This document shows positions 9,018 through 17,311 of a DNA stretch of 64,000 nucleotides, piece after piece. Both the position numbers and the translations under genes were made by a program. The notes under the pieces were generated by a model, which had not been told where the DNA came from, ran no database searches, and saw only the letters and a list, made by a program, of their open reading frames with translations. The DNA is taken from NCBI GenBank assembly GCA_965198915.1, contig CBDAQC010000004.1, forward strand, positions 248,001 through 312,000, given 5' to 3'. Positions within the stretch are counted from its first letter, which is position 1; every line of letters starts with the position of its first letter. Source of the stretch: BOG-908 sp965198915 (GTDB lineage: Bacteria > Pseudomonadota > Alphaproteobacteria > Acetobacterales > Acetobacteraceae).

Positions 9018-9968
9018 TCATGGGCGCCTTGTCAGGGTCTCGGCGCCGCATCGCCCGCTTCCGTTCATGGCGCCGGGGGACTGGCGCCGGATGGTCGGAT
9101 GCCCGTCTCTCGGTGATCGACCCCGCCCGACTTCCGAGATGAGGTTGCGTCCATTCTCGGTAAGCTCGCACGAGCCCGCCAACGCATCGGCTGCGACCTC
9201 GAGATCTCCCGCGATTTCCCGGCGCCGCGCTTCGACGTGGGCCGTTTCCGTCGAGTCTAGCCGTCTCGTCTCGTAAAGCCGGGCCAGGAATGTATCGAGG
9301 GCGGAAAATACGAAGAACCCGTGCAGGAGCCCTTGCGTAGGGCGATGGCAGCCCATCCAAGGCGACTGGTGGAGTTCTCCATTCCCATGAACGAGGGGAT
9401 GCTGCGCTTCGTGGAGGGTGAGCTGCAGGTGCATGCACTCGTGCACCAGCTCCTCGGCGAGCCGGAGCCTGTCCAGCGGTCGCGGCTCCGGTTGCACGCC
9501 CACGAAGGCGGAGAACGGCACGCCAGGATCGCTGTGACTGACATCATAGTCCGGCCCCTGGGGCTTCAGGATATGGATGGCAGCGAGCACTTCGCCGAGG
9601 GCCGCGGCCAGGTCCGGGAGGGCGACGACGACGTCGAGCGCGGCGGACAGTCGGGGAACGGCGTTCATTCGAACGACGTCTTCTGCGGTGGCGAACACCA
9701 ATCCCATCGCCCGATACGGCGCCGCGGTCCCCGGATCGAGGTCCTCGATCACGATCGGGCCCGACCGCCCCAACTCGGGTGGGGTGGGGATGGCGCCGAG
9801 CACGCGCCGTTGCGCCGATCGATCGCGCCGCGCATGCCTTACGGTTCCGTAGGTTTCGCGGCTGAGCCCGAACGCATGCTCGATCCGCATCCATTCGCGC
9901 GGCGCCAAGCCGGTCGCTACATGCATCCATGGCGCCTTGTGGGCGCTCACAGGCGGAGGCGACGTCAT
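9018..9968 (-). CDS. HExxH-type peptide beta-hydroxylase-like protein of the RiPP cluster
   Basis: A 316-residue protein with the metal-binding motif HECMH at residues 176-180 inside RLAEELVHECMHLQLTLHEA, followed by a His-rich helix region (HGNGELHQSPW). This layout matches the family first named 'HEXXH motif domain' and since reassigned as alpha-ketoglutarate-dependent peptide hydroxylases associated with radical-SAM RiPP clusters. It would hydroxylate a side chain of the cyclophane peptide. The start overlaps the stop of the upstream oxygenase by ATGA, so the two are translationally coupled. The last 35 residues are Arg/Gly-rich and may be a read-through tail. The family assignment rests on the motif and context; a protease role is the alternative. 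Confidence 0.7.
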   Translation of the reverse strand: MTSPPPVSAHKAPWMHVATGLAPREWMRIEHAFGLSRETYGTVRHARRDRSAQRRVLGAIPTPPELGRSGPIVIEDLDPGTAAPYRAMGLVFATAEDVVRMNAVPRLSAALDVVVALPDLAAALGEVLAAIHILKPQGPDYDVSHSDPGVPFSAFVGVQPEPRPLDRLRLAEELVHECMHLQLTLHEAQHPLVHGNGELHQSPWMGCHRPTQGLLHGFFVFSALDTFLARLYETRRLDSTETAHVEARRREIAGDLEVAADALAGSCELTENGRNLISEVGRGRSPRDGHPTIRRQSPGAMNGSGRCGAETLTRRP

Positions 9969-10561
9969 CCCTGCTCGCCTCGGGAGGCGCGGCGGAAGGT
10001 GTAGACGAGGGTGAACCGATCGCCCTCGATGGTCGACGACACCGCATGGTGGGAGCGCTCGCTTATTTCGAAGGCGAAGCCGCTGCCGTGGACAGGGAGA
10101 TGGACGCCATGCAGGTCCGAGGGGTCGGCGCCGGAAAACAACATGAGCAGACCGCCTTGCTCCATGCTCCAGCCGGCGTTCAGCTGTATGAGCAGGCGAT
10201 GGCTCTCCTCGTCGCCGATGAAGTCGTTGTGGACCTTGATCGTCTGTCCGCCGCTCAGCCGATGGGCGCTGGCGTTCGCCAGGACCAGGCCGTGCGGTTC
10301 ATCGAAGAGCCGGGCCAGCGCCCCGGCCGCGGCCGATGCGAACGCTTCGGAGGCGAGGCATGCGATCGGCGGCGGGAGCGCGGCCCGTCCGAGGCAGATC
10401 TCGTGCTGCTCGTAGAAGCTCTCGACCCTCAGCTCCCATCGCGCTTCGTCCCTCAGCCAGGCGAGGATCTCATCTGCGAACGCGGTAGGGAGTATGCCGG
10501 GCACCGGTGCGTGCGGGAACGGCTCGGTGCGGAGCGAAGCGCGCTCGAATCGCGGGACCAT
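9965..10561 (-). CDS. yhhC: 2OG-Fe(II) oxygenase acting on the cyclophane peptide
   Basis: A 198-residue oxygenase of the prolyl-4-hydroxylase-like fold. The iron ligands are seen as HxD in IKVHNDFIGDEES and a distal His in EISERSHHAVS; the 2-oxoglutarate-binding Arg is in EGDRFTLVYTFRR. The gene sits between the radical SAM maturase and the HExxH hydroxylase, and both junctions are ATGA overlaps. In YhhA/YhhB cyclophane clusters an oxygenase of this kind (YhhC) is a standard member and is thought to oxidise the crosslinked core. The symbol is given by family and context, not by alignment. Confidence 0.75.
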   Translation of the reverse strand: MVPRFERASLRTEPFPHAPVPGILPTAFADEILAWLRDEARWELRVESFYEQHEICLGRAALPPPIACLASEAFASAAAGALARLFDEPHGLVLANASAHRLSGGQTIKVHNDFIGDEESHRLLIQLNAGWSMEQGGLLMLFSGADPSDLHGVHLPVHGSGFAFEISERSHHAVSSTIEGDRFTLVYTFRRASRGEQG

Positions 10562-11685
10562 CAGGCCGCAATCCCGTGGGCGGCCAAACGACGGCGCATC
10601 GCCGCGACCAAGTGGCGCTGGTCGGCGCAGAAGACGCTCGGATTATCGAACCCGCGGGCGGCGGTCCAGCGATGGGCCGGCGTGCCGCCCCCGCAGGGCC
10701 CGAAGTCGGGGCAGGCGAGGCAAGCCTCGCTGCTGGGCGGCTGGGCCAGGCAGTAACGCTCGAATTCCGACGAGCCCAGGGCATCGACTAATTCGCCGTC
10801 GTGGACCGACCACGCGCCCTTGAAACGGTCGGCCCCCTCGTATGCGCCCTTCAGCGTATCGTTCTTGCTCAAGGAACCGTCCGTCTCGATGACCAGCACG
10901 GCGTCCTCGGGCTCCCTGGGCGAACCGGCGCGCCCCGGGGGCGCCATGAGGAGTTTGAGCATCTCGTCGAGCACGCGCACCGGGGTCGGCTTGCGATCCG
11001 CCAGGTAATGGCCGAGCAGCCTGGCCATCCAGGCGCCGTATTCCGTCGAGTCGACGCTGGCCTTCCCGGGCGGCAGGACATCGTGGTTGCCGTCCCTGAA
11101 CAGGAAGTCGATGCCGCCGGGCTCGAGCGCCTTGAGGAACCCGTAGACCTCGACGGGATCGCTCTCCAGGTCGATGACGGCCAGCACGCCCGCCAGGAGG
11201 CCCCGCGCTCCGGGATGGCGCCGGAGGCGTTCGATGCCCGCCAACACGGCCGCGTGGCTCGGGCGTCCCCGCTTGTCGGGCCTGTGCCGGTCGTGCACCG
11301 ATGCGGGTCCGTCGATGCTCACGGAAACCGATATACCATGCCTGACGCACGTGGCGGCGACCTGCTCGGAAAGCAGCACGCCGTTCGTTTGGATCCCCAA
11401 CCCCACCCTCGCCGGCAGGGCCTCGCGCAACCGGCGGCAGATGGTTGCGAACCGCGCCGGACCAACGAGGAGCGGCTCGCCGCCGTGGAGCACGACCTCG
11501 AATGGCTCCTGCTGCGCCGCCGCGACGGCCGAGAGTTGCCGCACCAAGGCGCGGACGGTCTCTTCGGACATCGCCTTCGGCTGTTTGGACCAGCCCGAGT
11601 CCGCCATTTCGTAGACGTAGCAGTAGCCGCAACCTAGGTTGCACCTGCTCGCGACCTTCACGAGGACGGTGCCGACGCGGACCAT
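10561..11685 (-). CDS. yhhB: Radical SAM/SPASM cyclophane-forming peptide maturase
   Basis: A 374-residue radical SAM enzyme. The Cx3Cx2C cluster motif is at residues 15-22 (RCNLGCGYCYVYE); the SAM-binding GGEP is in VVLHGGEPLLV. A C-terminal SPASM region has many cysteines (EACLACPDFGPCGGG, then VFCADQ), for auxiliary Fe-S clusters. This family builds carbon-carbon crosslinks between an aromatic ring and the beta carbon of a residue two positions on, giving three-residue cyclophanes. The gene starts at an ATG 20 bp after the precursor stop. The precursor's Y/H-N-R repeats fit this chemistry. Confidence 0.85.
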   Translation of the reverse strand: MVRVGTVLVKVASRCNLGCGYCYVYEMADSGWSKQPKAMSEETVRALVRQLSAVAAAQQEPFEVVLHGGEPLLVGPARFATICRRLREALPARVGLGIQTNGVLLSEQVAATCVRHGISVSVSIDGPASVHDRHRPDKRGRPSHAAVLAGIERLRRHPGARGLLAGVLAVIDLESDPVEVYGFLKALEPGGIDFLFRDGNHDVLPPGKASVDSTEYGAWMARLLGHYLADRKPTPVRVLDEMLKLLMAPPGRAGSPREPEDAVLVIETDGSLSKNDTLKGAYEGADRFKGAWSVHDGELVDALGSSEFERYCLAQPPSSEACLACPDFGPCGGGTPAHRWTAARGFDNPSVFCADQRHLVAAMRRRLAAHGIAA

Positions 11686-11704
11686 TCCGGTCGGATCTAG
11701 GGCA

Positions 11705-11887
11705 TCAAGTGCGGTTGTGGCGGTTGTGGGTCCGGTTGTAGGCGGTCGGTTCGACGGGAGAGTTGCGGACCTCCTCGATGAGCCGGGCCAGCGTCACGCT
11801 GTCCAACTGGGCCGAGCCCCCCTCCTCGCACTCACGACTCGCGGCACCGCCGATGATCGCTACGTCCGGCCTCGTGTCCAGATCCAT
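11705..11887 (-). CDS. yhhA: Cyclophane RiPP precursor peptide with Y/H-N-R core
   Basis: A 60-residue peptide: leader MDLDTRPDVAIIGGAASREC, then EEGGSAQLDS and VTLARLIEEVRNS, and a core ending EPTAYNRTHNRHNRT. The core has three aromatic-x-Arg units: Y50-N-R, H54-N-R, H57-N-R. Each fits the three-residue motif cyclised by radical SAM cyclophane synthases. I prefer the ATG at 11887; a TTG at 11923 would add 12 residues. It is first in a minus-strand operon with the maturase, 2OG oxygenase and HExxH hydroxylase. No peptidase or exporter gene is seen beside it. The product is unknown. Confidence 0.8.
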   Translation of the reverse strand: MDLDTRPDVAIIGGAASRECEEGGSAQLDSVTLARLIEEVRNSPVEPTAYNRTHNRHNRT

Positions 11888-12138
11888 GGCTTCAGCCCCG
11901 ATTCGTCCAATTCCAGTTTTCAAGATAGCGCACGCGGTTCAGCCTGGGCAAGCGACGATCGCCGTCGATGGAAAAGGACTTAGACAGTATAGCAGTCGAA
12001 TTCTTCCTGGATTCCGGTGTAATAGCGGGATCAAGACGAGAAATCTATGAATTCCTGTGATGGATCGTGGGTCAATACTTAGGTTTGACAATGACGGGCG
12101 GCAGAACGAATGTGGATCGTTGCTGCTGGAAAAAGGCC

Positions 12139-13230
12139 ATGCTCGTCGTAGTCGCCATTCCGTGCCTTGATGAGGAAAGCCTCGTGGAGGAGGTCTGCAG
12201 GTCCCTGGGGTTCGGGCCCGACTCGCAGGATCCCGGCGTCCAGGCCGTCCTGGTCCTGGTGGACAATGGTTCCCGCGACGGGACGCTTCCGGCGATGGGT
12301 CGGGTCGCGGCCGGATCGCCGACCGGCGCCGTCCGCGTGGTGCGGGAGTCGACGACGGGGTTCGTGCCGGCTCGCCATCGTGGAGCCCTCGAAGCGCTCA
12401 GCATCGCCGACGATCTCGGCGTCCGGGAGGACGAGGTCCTCCTGGTCCAGGCCGATGCGGACACCGCGTACATGCCGGGATACCTGGCGGCGATGGCGCA
12501 CTGCAGCGCTGCGGCCGGCACGGGCGCCCTGATCGAAGGGTACTCCGAGGTGGGAGCGGCGGCGGAAGGGTTCGCCGCCTACCGTGCGCTCGAGGCGAAG
12601 GTGGACGCGGCGGTCGAGGACGCGCTGCTCGACGACGAGTTCGACGTGGTCGTGGACGATAAGGTCGCGGCCCTCCGGTTGTCCGACTACGTGGCCTGGG
12701 GCGGACACCGACGGGAGTGGGCGCCCGACGGCGATGAGGTATTGGCGGAGACCACGCGGCTTTACATGCGGGGACGCCTTCTTGGCGGCAGGCGGTGCCG
12801 CGCCGAGGCCTTCGCCTGGACGTCGCTGCGACGCGTCGTCCAGGATCCTGGCCTGGCATTCGCCACCGCCGGGTACCCGCGAGGCCCCCGCTGGCGCGCC
12901 GCATGGCTAGACGCCTATATCGGCCCATCCGTGCTGGGCGGTTTCGACGTGCCGCTGACTTCGGCGGCTGCCGTCCAGTTGGTCCGTTGGCGCGTGTCGC
13001 ACTTGGTGGGATTGTTCAGGCTGCTCCCGGCGTGGATGGCGGCGAGCCTCGCAACCGCCTTTCGAGATCGGCCCTCATACCTCGATGGAAGTCCGAGCGC
13101 AGAGTTCGGCACCCATTCGCCGGGTGCCGTCATCGAATGGGCGATGTCCCGGAGTTGGGAGGAAATTCGGACGGTGTTGGCCGCCGATGCCCCCGAGGTT
13201 GAGCGCCTGGCGTCAAACCTGCATCCCTGA
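12139..13230 (+). CDS. Family 2 glycosyltransferase
   Basis: 363 residues, starting MLVVVAIPCLDEESLVEEVC at an ATG preceded by AAAAAGG; the longer frame from 12067 begins with Cys-rich non-family sequence. The GT-A fold is clear: the N-terminal nucleotide-binding strand, VLVDNGSRDGTLPAMGR, and a DxD motif in LVQADADTAYMPGYLAAM. The C-terminal third lacks strong membrane spans, so the protein is probably cytosolic. It is divergent from the RiPP operon, with about 250 bp between. It might decorate the peptide, but nothing in the sequence proves it. Confidence 0.8.
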   Translation: MLVVVAIPCLDEESLVEEVCRSLGFGPDSQDPGVQAVLVLVDNGSRDGTLPAMGRVAAGSPTGAVRVVRESTTGFVPARHRGALEALSIADDLGVREDEVLLVQADADTAYMPGYLAAMAHCSAAAGTGALIEGYSEVGAAAEGFAAYRALEAKVDAAVEDALLDDEFDVVVDDKVAALRLSDYVAWGGHRREWAPDGDEVLAETTRLYMRGRLLGGRRCRAEAFAWTSLRRVVQDPGLAFATAGYPRGPRWRAAWLDAYIGPSVLGGFDVPLTSAAAVQLVRWRVSHLVGLFRLLPAWMAASLATAFRDRPSYLDGSPSAEFGTHSPGAVIEWAMSRSWEEIRTVLAADAPEVERLASNLHP

Positions 13231-13275
13231 CCGATAGGGCGATGCTGGCGCGGGGCGGGACATTTCCCAGGGATC

Positions 13276-13299
13276 GCGGGCTGCGACGACGCAGCCCGC
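13276..13299. terminator. Hairpin between convergent genes
   Basis: A perfect 10-bp stem GCGGGCTGCG / CGCAGCCCGC with loop ACGA, lying between the stops of the glycosyltransferase (plus) and the SIR2 gene (minus). There is no T run, but position and strength suit a bidirectional terminator. Confidence 0.55.
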
Positions 13300-13329
13300 T
13301 GCGGTCGCCCCGGGCGGCAGTGGACAGGG

Positions 13330-15264
13330 TCAGGTCGCGAGCTCCTGGTCGATTTGCCGGAGCACCTCGCGAGCCGCTTCGAGGTTTTCCCCGGTGTCGC
13401 CGCCCTCCCTCTCGTAGATGTCGATGGCTTCCTGCATCCGGCTCCTGGCCTCCTGCATCAGCGGCAGGCACTTGTCGGGCACCAGCTTGGCCAGGGCCCT
13501 GCAACCGCCGGCGAGGTTCTGCAGCCGGCCCGCATGGGTCAGCGGCTCCGCACCCGATCCGGGAGCGGTCAGCTGTCGCTGCAGATCCAGGGACTCCCCG
13601 AGACAACCGGCGTCCCCGTAGTATTCCCCGAATACCTGCAGGACGTTCGCCAAGCCGCTCCGGGCGGGATCAGCCTGCGCGGCATCCCCGCCGAGCCCCG
13701 CCCGCGCCAGGATCTGCCTGTAGATCGCGGCTGACCGGACCAGTTCCTCCTTCGACTTCTTCGCTTCGCCCAGCGTCTCGAGTGCCTGCGCCTGGAACAT
13801 GTGGAACCTGATCCAGTCCGCGACATCACCATCTTCCCGGAACAGCTCGTGGGAGTTCGCCGCGTGCCGGAGCAGCGACTCCAGTATTCCGTAATCGTCA
13901 TTCATCTCGTAGGTGAGCATCAAGGCCTCGAAGAGCTGCACGTACGCGAGTTCCAGCCGACGGCCGTGGGTGCGCTTGACGAGCTCCTCGAAATCCTCGA
14001 CCGCCTTCTGCGCGGAAGGGGCATCGCCTCGTTCCTGTGCGATGTTGAACCTGGTGAGTCCCCTCATCCTGAGGACTTCCGCATCGGCCGTTTCGAGGTC
14101 CATGCTCGCGAGGTGGGACAGCAGTTCGTCGAACCCCTTCTGCAAGCGGAGGGACGCCATGCGCGCCAACTCGCCCGCTTCGGGCGCGGGATTGGCCTTG
14201 GCGAAATCGATCTTCCGTCGATAATCGGCGATCGCGGCTTCCAGCTCGGCGTCGCCAGCGGGAACGACGATCTCGTCACGACCTTCCGACAACGATCCCA
14301 TTGGATCGGCGATCCAGCGCGGCTGTCCCAAGCGCAGCTCGTTCATGACGTCGCGGAAGAACGTATCGGCGTCGCTCGCCATCACCAGGAACTTGTTCTC
14401 GCCAAAGCCCATGAAGCTTTCCGCGCCCGCGGACAGATGATCGCCGTCGCGGAGGACCCAGAAGACCTGGGTGAGCGGGAGCCGGCGGGAAGCCTCGGTC
14501 AGGAGCGCCATGACGCCCTCCTCGCGGCCGCCGTATCCCACGACGACCAGCAGATCGCACATTTGGAGGACGGAGGCGAGCATCGTCCCCAAGATCAGGT
14601 CGTCCCTGGTCTCGGTCGTCGCGCGGCGACTGCTCCGGGGATTGTACGTGTGCATGGACCCGTGCAGGTGGACGATCTGGGGATGGCGCGGCTCCGCCAT
14701 CACCCTCGCAAGCGACTCCAAGCCGTCCGCGACCACGGGGAGCGTCCCCGCGCGTATGACCCCGAGCAGGACCAGCTGGTCGAAGTTCGTCGTCAGGACG
14801 GTGTGCGCGTGGCGGCGCGCGACGAGTTCGCCGAGGCAAGCGTGCGCCCAATTCAGCCTGCCCTTTCCCCTGCTGACGGCTTCCGCGATGATGGCGCGCT
14901 GGGCGTTTATCGATCGCAGATGCTCGTCGAAGAAATAAGTGTAGAGCCGTCCCCAGTCTGGCGGGCCCGACCCGAGGGGCTCCTTGGCCACGTATCCCTT
15001 GTCCAGCAACCAGCGCAAGGCGCCGTCACCATCGCCACTACCAAGCTCGAAGGCCCTCTCCCCGAGGTCGGCATTCCCCGAGTAGTGGTGCGCCAGGTGG
15101 ACGGCGCACAATTTGGCCACCTCGGCGCCGGGGGGGGTTCCAGCGCTCACGGAACAGCCGGCACCGACCAGGAACACGGCACGTCCCTGCTCGGGATGTC
15201 GGCTCTTCGAGAGCTTCAATTGTCGGGCGAGGTCTTCGACGGACTTTCTCGGCACCTCGGGCAT
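13330..15264 (-). CDS. SIR2-domain protein with C-terminal TPR-like repeats, probable defence NADase
   Basis: 644 residues. The N-terminus carries a SIR2/Rossmann NAD-binding start, AVFLVGAGCSVSAGTPPGAE (about residues 29-48). Then come VLTTNFDQLV and IVHLHGSM, the SIR2-type T-N-F-D and catalytic-region H-L-H-G motifs, and VVGYGG. The C-terminal half (about 330-640) is a helical solenoid resembling TPR repeats. SIR2 domains of this kind deplete NAD+ in several phage-defence systems (for example DSR and SIR2-STAND/TPR types), so abortive-infection defence is likely. The start at 15264 has GGAGACGGG upstream; the frame continues to 16215, but that part is antisense to another gene. No partner gene is obvious. 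Confidence 0.8.
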   Translation of the reverse strand: MPEVPRKSVEDLARQLKLSKSRHPEQGRAVFLVGAGCSVSAGTPPGAEVAKLCAVHLAHHYSGNADLGERAFELGSGDGDGALRWLLDKGYVAKEPLGSGPPDWGRLYTYFFDEHLRSINAQRAIIAEAVSRGKGRLNWAHACLGELVARRHAHTVLTTNFDQLVLLGVIRAGTLPVVADGLESLARVMAEPRHPQIVHLHGSMHTYNPRSSRRATTETRDDLILGTMLASVLQMCDLLVVVGYGGREEGVMALLTEASRRLPLTQVFWVLRDGDHLSAGAESFMGFGENKFLVMASDADTFFRDVMNELRLGQPRWIADPMGSLSEGRDEIVVPAGDAELEAAIADYRRKIDFAKANPAPEAGELARMASLRLQKGFDELLSHLASMDLETADAEVLRMRGLTRFNIAQERGDAPSAQKAVEDFEELVKRTHGRRLELAYVQLFEALMLTYEMNDDYGILESLLRHAANSHELFREDGDVADWIRFHMFQAQALETLGEAKKSKEELVRSAAIYRQILARAGLGGDAAQADPARSGLANVLQVFGEYYGDAGCLGESLDLQRQLTAPGSGAEPLTHAGRLQNLAGGCRALAKLVPDKCLPLMQEARSRMQEAIDIYEREGGDTGENLEAAREVLRQIDQELAT

Positions 15265-15684
15265 CCCGTCTCCACCTGTGCTCCTTGCAGCCAGGGTGCC
15301 GGGGCGTTCAGCGGGTGGCAACCGCAACCTTGCTGACGAGGATGCGGCGCCGTGCCCGCCCGCCATACCCCGCCGGGATCTGTGGGCGCCCTCATCGTCG
15401 GACGAACCCGTGGTCCCGCCCGACCATTGACTGGTGATGCCCATCCAGCGGTGCTCGACAGGGCTGCCCCGCAACCGGACTCCCATTTGGATCCGACACC
15501 GGCTCGCCTGGGCCCGTCCGTGCTGATCGGGCGCATCGCCTGGAGCATCGAGGCTTCCTGTCGCCCGCTGCGGCCGTTCCGGATACGTCACGAAAGGTCG
15601 CCGATGTCCACGGCAAGGATTGCGCGGAGCAATGGTAGGATGCGCAATGCGGGACGAATCGCTCCCGTCGAGGAGACGAACGCC

Positions 15685-16359
15685 ATGAAGCAGATGCTGC
15701 CGAGGGGACCGGGTGAGCGCGAGGTGGTCCCCCAGACCATTTGGTCGCCCTATGGCGAGCCCATCGAGATGGAGTGGCACGACGGGATTCCGGCGCCTAT
15801 GAACGCCGACCTCTTCGGCTACCTGGGTATCCGGGATTTGGAGGCACGTCGGCTTTGCTGCGAGGCCATGGAGGCCGCCCGGAGCTCGTCGCCTTGGGGC
15901 AGGGATAGTCTCGGCTGGCGCGCGGTATACCGGATAGCGCGCAAGCATGGCGGCGGTCGCCCCCCTGTGGTCGGCCTTCCGCTGCCGCACAGGCCGCTCG
16001 CGCCCGCGATGCCGCCGGTCGGGGGCATGGAGCACGCGGGCTGGTACTCCCGCCACCACGTATTGCTCGAGTTCCTGCACGTTTCCCGGCAAGCCGGTGA
16101 CATCGGGCGCGACCCGGCCCTTCTCGTCGAGATCCTGACCTCCCAACTCGAATCCTGGACCGAGGGCCGCATCCGGACGCTGCCGCAAGCCATCGCGTAC
16201 GCGATGTCCGGCCACCCCGAGTGGCGCAGCAAGGCCGTCGAGTGGTTACTGCCATACCGGCACACTTGGCTCCGCGACTACGTCGCGCGCGCACCGTGGA
16301 CGCGGACGCTTGCCCGTGCCGCCGCCAAGGCCGTTGACGGCGTCCCGAGTTGGATCTGA
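15685..16359 (+). CDS. Hypothetical protein divergent from the SIR2 gene
   Basis: 224 residues starting MKQMLPRGPGEREVVPQTIW, with AGGAGACGAACGCC directly upstream; a longer frame from 15352 has an Arg/Pro-rich non-protein-like beginning. It is rich in Trp, His and Arg (SPWGRDSLGWRAVYRIARKH; HAGWYSRHHVLLEFLHVSRQ). No domain recognised. It is soluble, with no signal peptide. It might be a partner of the SIR2 protein from position only, 420 bp away and divergent. Confidence 0.6.
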   Translation: MKQMLPRGPGEREVVPQTIWSPYGEPIEMEWHDGIPAPMNADLFGYLGIRDLEARRLCCEAMEAARSSSPWGRDSLGWRAVYRIARKHGGGRPPVVGLPLPHRPLAPAMPPVGGMEHAGWYSRHHVLLEFLHVSRQAGDIGRDPALLVEILTSQLESWTEGRIRTLPQAIAYAMSGHPEWRSKAVEWLLPYRHTWLRDYVARAPWTRTLARAAAKAVDGVPSWI

Positions 16360-16864
16360 CCCCGCAGGTATGGATCGCGTCGCCCTTGTCGCGAACGATG
16401 GGACACCGCTCAGCCTACGAAGAAGTCGGACCGCCTGTTCCTCGGTGACCTGTCCAGCCATCGCGGACGTGCATCCCAATGTCGTATCGTCCGTGCACGC
16501 GCATGGTGCTGACGCGACGATGCACGAGTGCAGGATCCCATCCGCGCTTCCCAAGCACCGAATTGAGACTGGTCGTATGTTTCGCCGCCGGCTGTTGCTG
16601 GGATGCAGCGAGGAAAAACACGAACCTCTCAGTAGCCCATTGAAGATCGCTGACGAGCCACGCATATGGTGGTCGCGTATAGTGGCTCGTCGATCGCAAC
16701 CGCTCTGTCTCGGCGACAATGCACGTTACGGCCTCGCACCGCGTGAGTCAGGCAGCTCGCACACGTGCATCACTCCAACCTTCGGGTCGGGTGGTGCATG
16801 ATCGTGTCCGCGCTCCCGATGCGTAGCATGGCTTGCCCGCCCGTCCCCCGCTCGGGGCCGGCAG
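16360..16864. other. Non-coding region before the recombinase operon
   Basis: About 500 bp without a convincing gene. It contains the inverted repeat at 16652-16691 and a mismatched hairpin around 16766-16800 (TGCATCAC against GTGGTGCA). It is the likely control and attachment region of the recombinase operon that begins at 16865. Confidence 0.45.
16652..16691. repeat. 10-bp inverted repeat upstream of the recombinase operon
   Basis: Perfect arms GACGAGCCAC (16652-16661) and GTGGCTCGTC (16682-16691) separated by 20 bases. Located 174 bp before the AlpA-like gene. It could be an operator for that regulator or a recombinase binding site. Confidence 0.5.
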
Positions 16865-17311
16865 ATGCGCGAGATAAACGGACGACCAGGGGTCGGCGCC
16901 TCCGATAAGCGAAAAGGCGCCATCGAGGCAGCCGGCGGACAAGTCACTAGCAAGGGGCGGGCACGCCGGAACGGCAGCCCCTCGATCATTGCCCCTCCCG
17001 GCGCGACGCCACCCGCACCACCAGATCCATGGGACGACGGGCGCGTCGACCCGCCGTTCGACGGCGCGCCTTTCGAGGACCATCCGGATCGGCAGGACGG
17101 GTCACTCGTCACCAGCCGGCAGGTCCGCGCGCGCATCGGCGGCATATCGGCCATGTGCCTGTGGCGCTGGATCCGGGACGGGAAGTTCCCGGTCCCGATC
17201 AAGATCAATGGTCGAAACTATTGGCCTGAAGGCGAGGTCCGGGGCTGGGTCGCGGCGCGGTCCGCCCGCAAGCCGCACGATGTCGTGGCGCCGGATGCCC
17301 AATCGTGCTGA
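16865..17311 (+). CDS. AlpA-like helix-turn-helix regulator
   Basis: 148 residues. The C-terminal 65 residues hold the AlpA/MerR-like winged helix: SLVTSRQVRARIGGISAMCL, WRWIRDGKFPVPIKINGRN, YWPEGEVRGWVAAR. This is the pattern (RxxVxxxxGxSxxTLxRWxxxGxFPxPxKxxxxxxxWxxxEVxxW) of AlpA proteins that switch on integrase or excision genes of islands and prophages. The N-terminal 80 residues are Gly/Pro-rich and disordered. Its stop overlaps the GTG start of the first recombinase gene, so it leads the recombinase operon and probably controls it. Confidence 0.8.
   Translation: MREINGRPGVGASDKRKGAIEAAGGQVTSKGRARRNGSPSIIAPPGATPPAPPDPWDDGRVDPPFDGAPFEDHPDRQDGSLVTSRQVRARIGGISAMCLWRWIRDGKFPVPIKINGRNYWPEGEVRGWVAARSARKPHDVVAPDAQSC

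Noticed and set aside
15265..16215. N-terminal extension of the SIR2 frame
   Set aside because: It is antisense to the plus-strand gene at 15685-16359, and the SIR2 start at 15264 has its own ribosome site.
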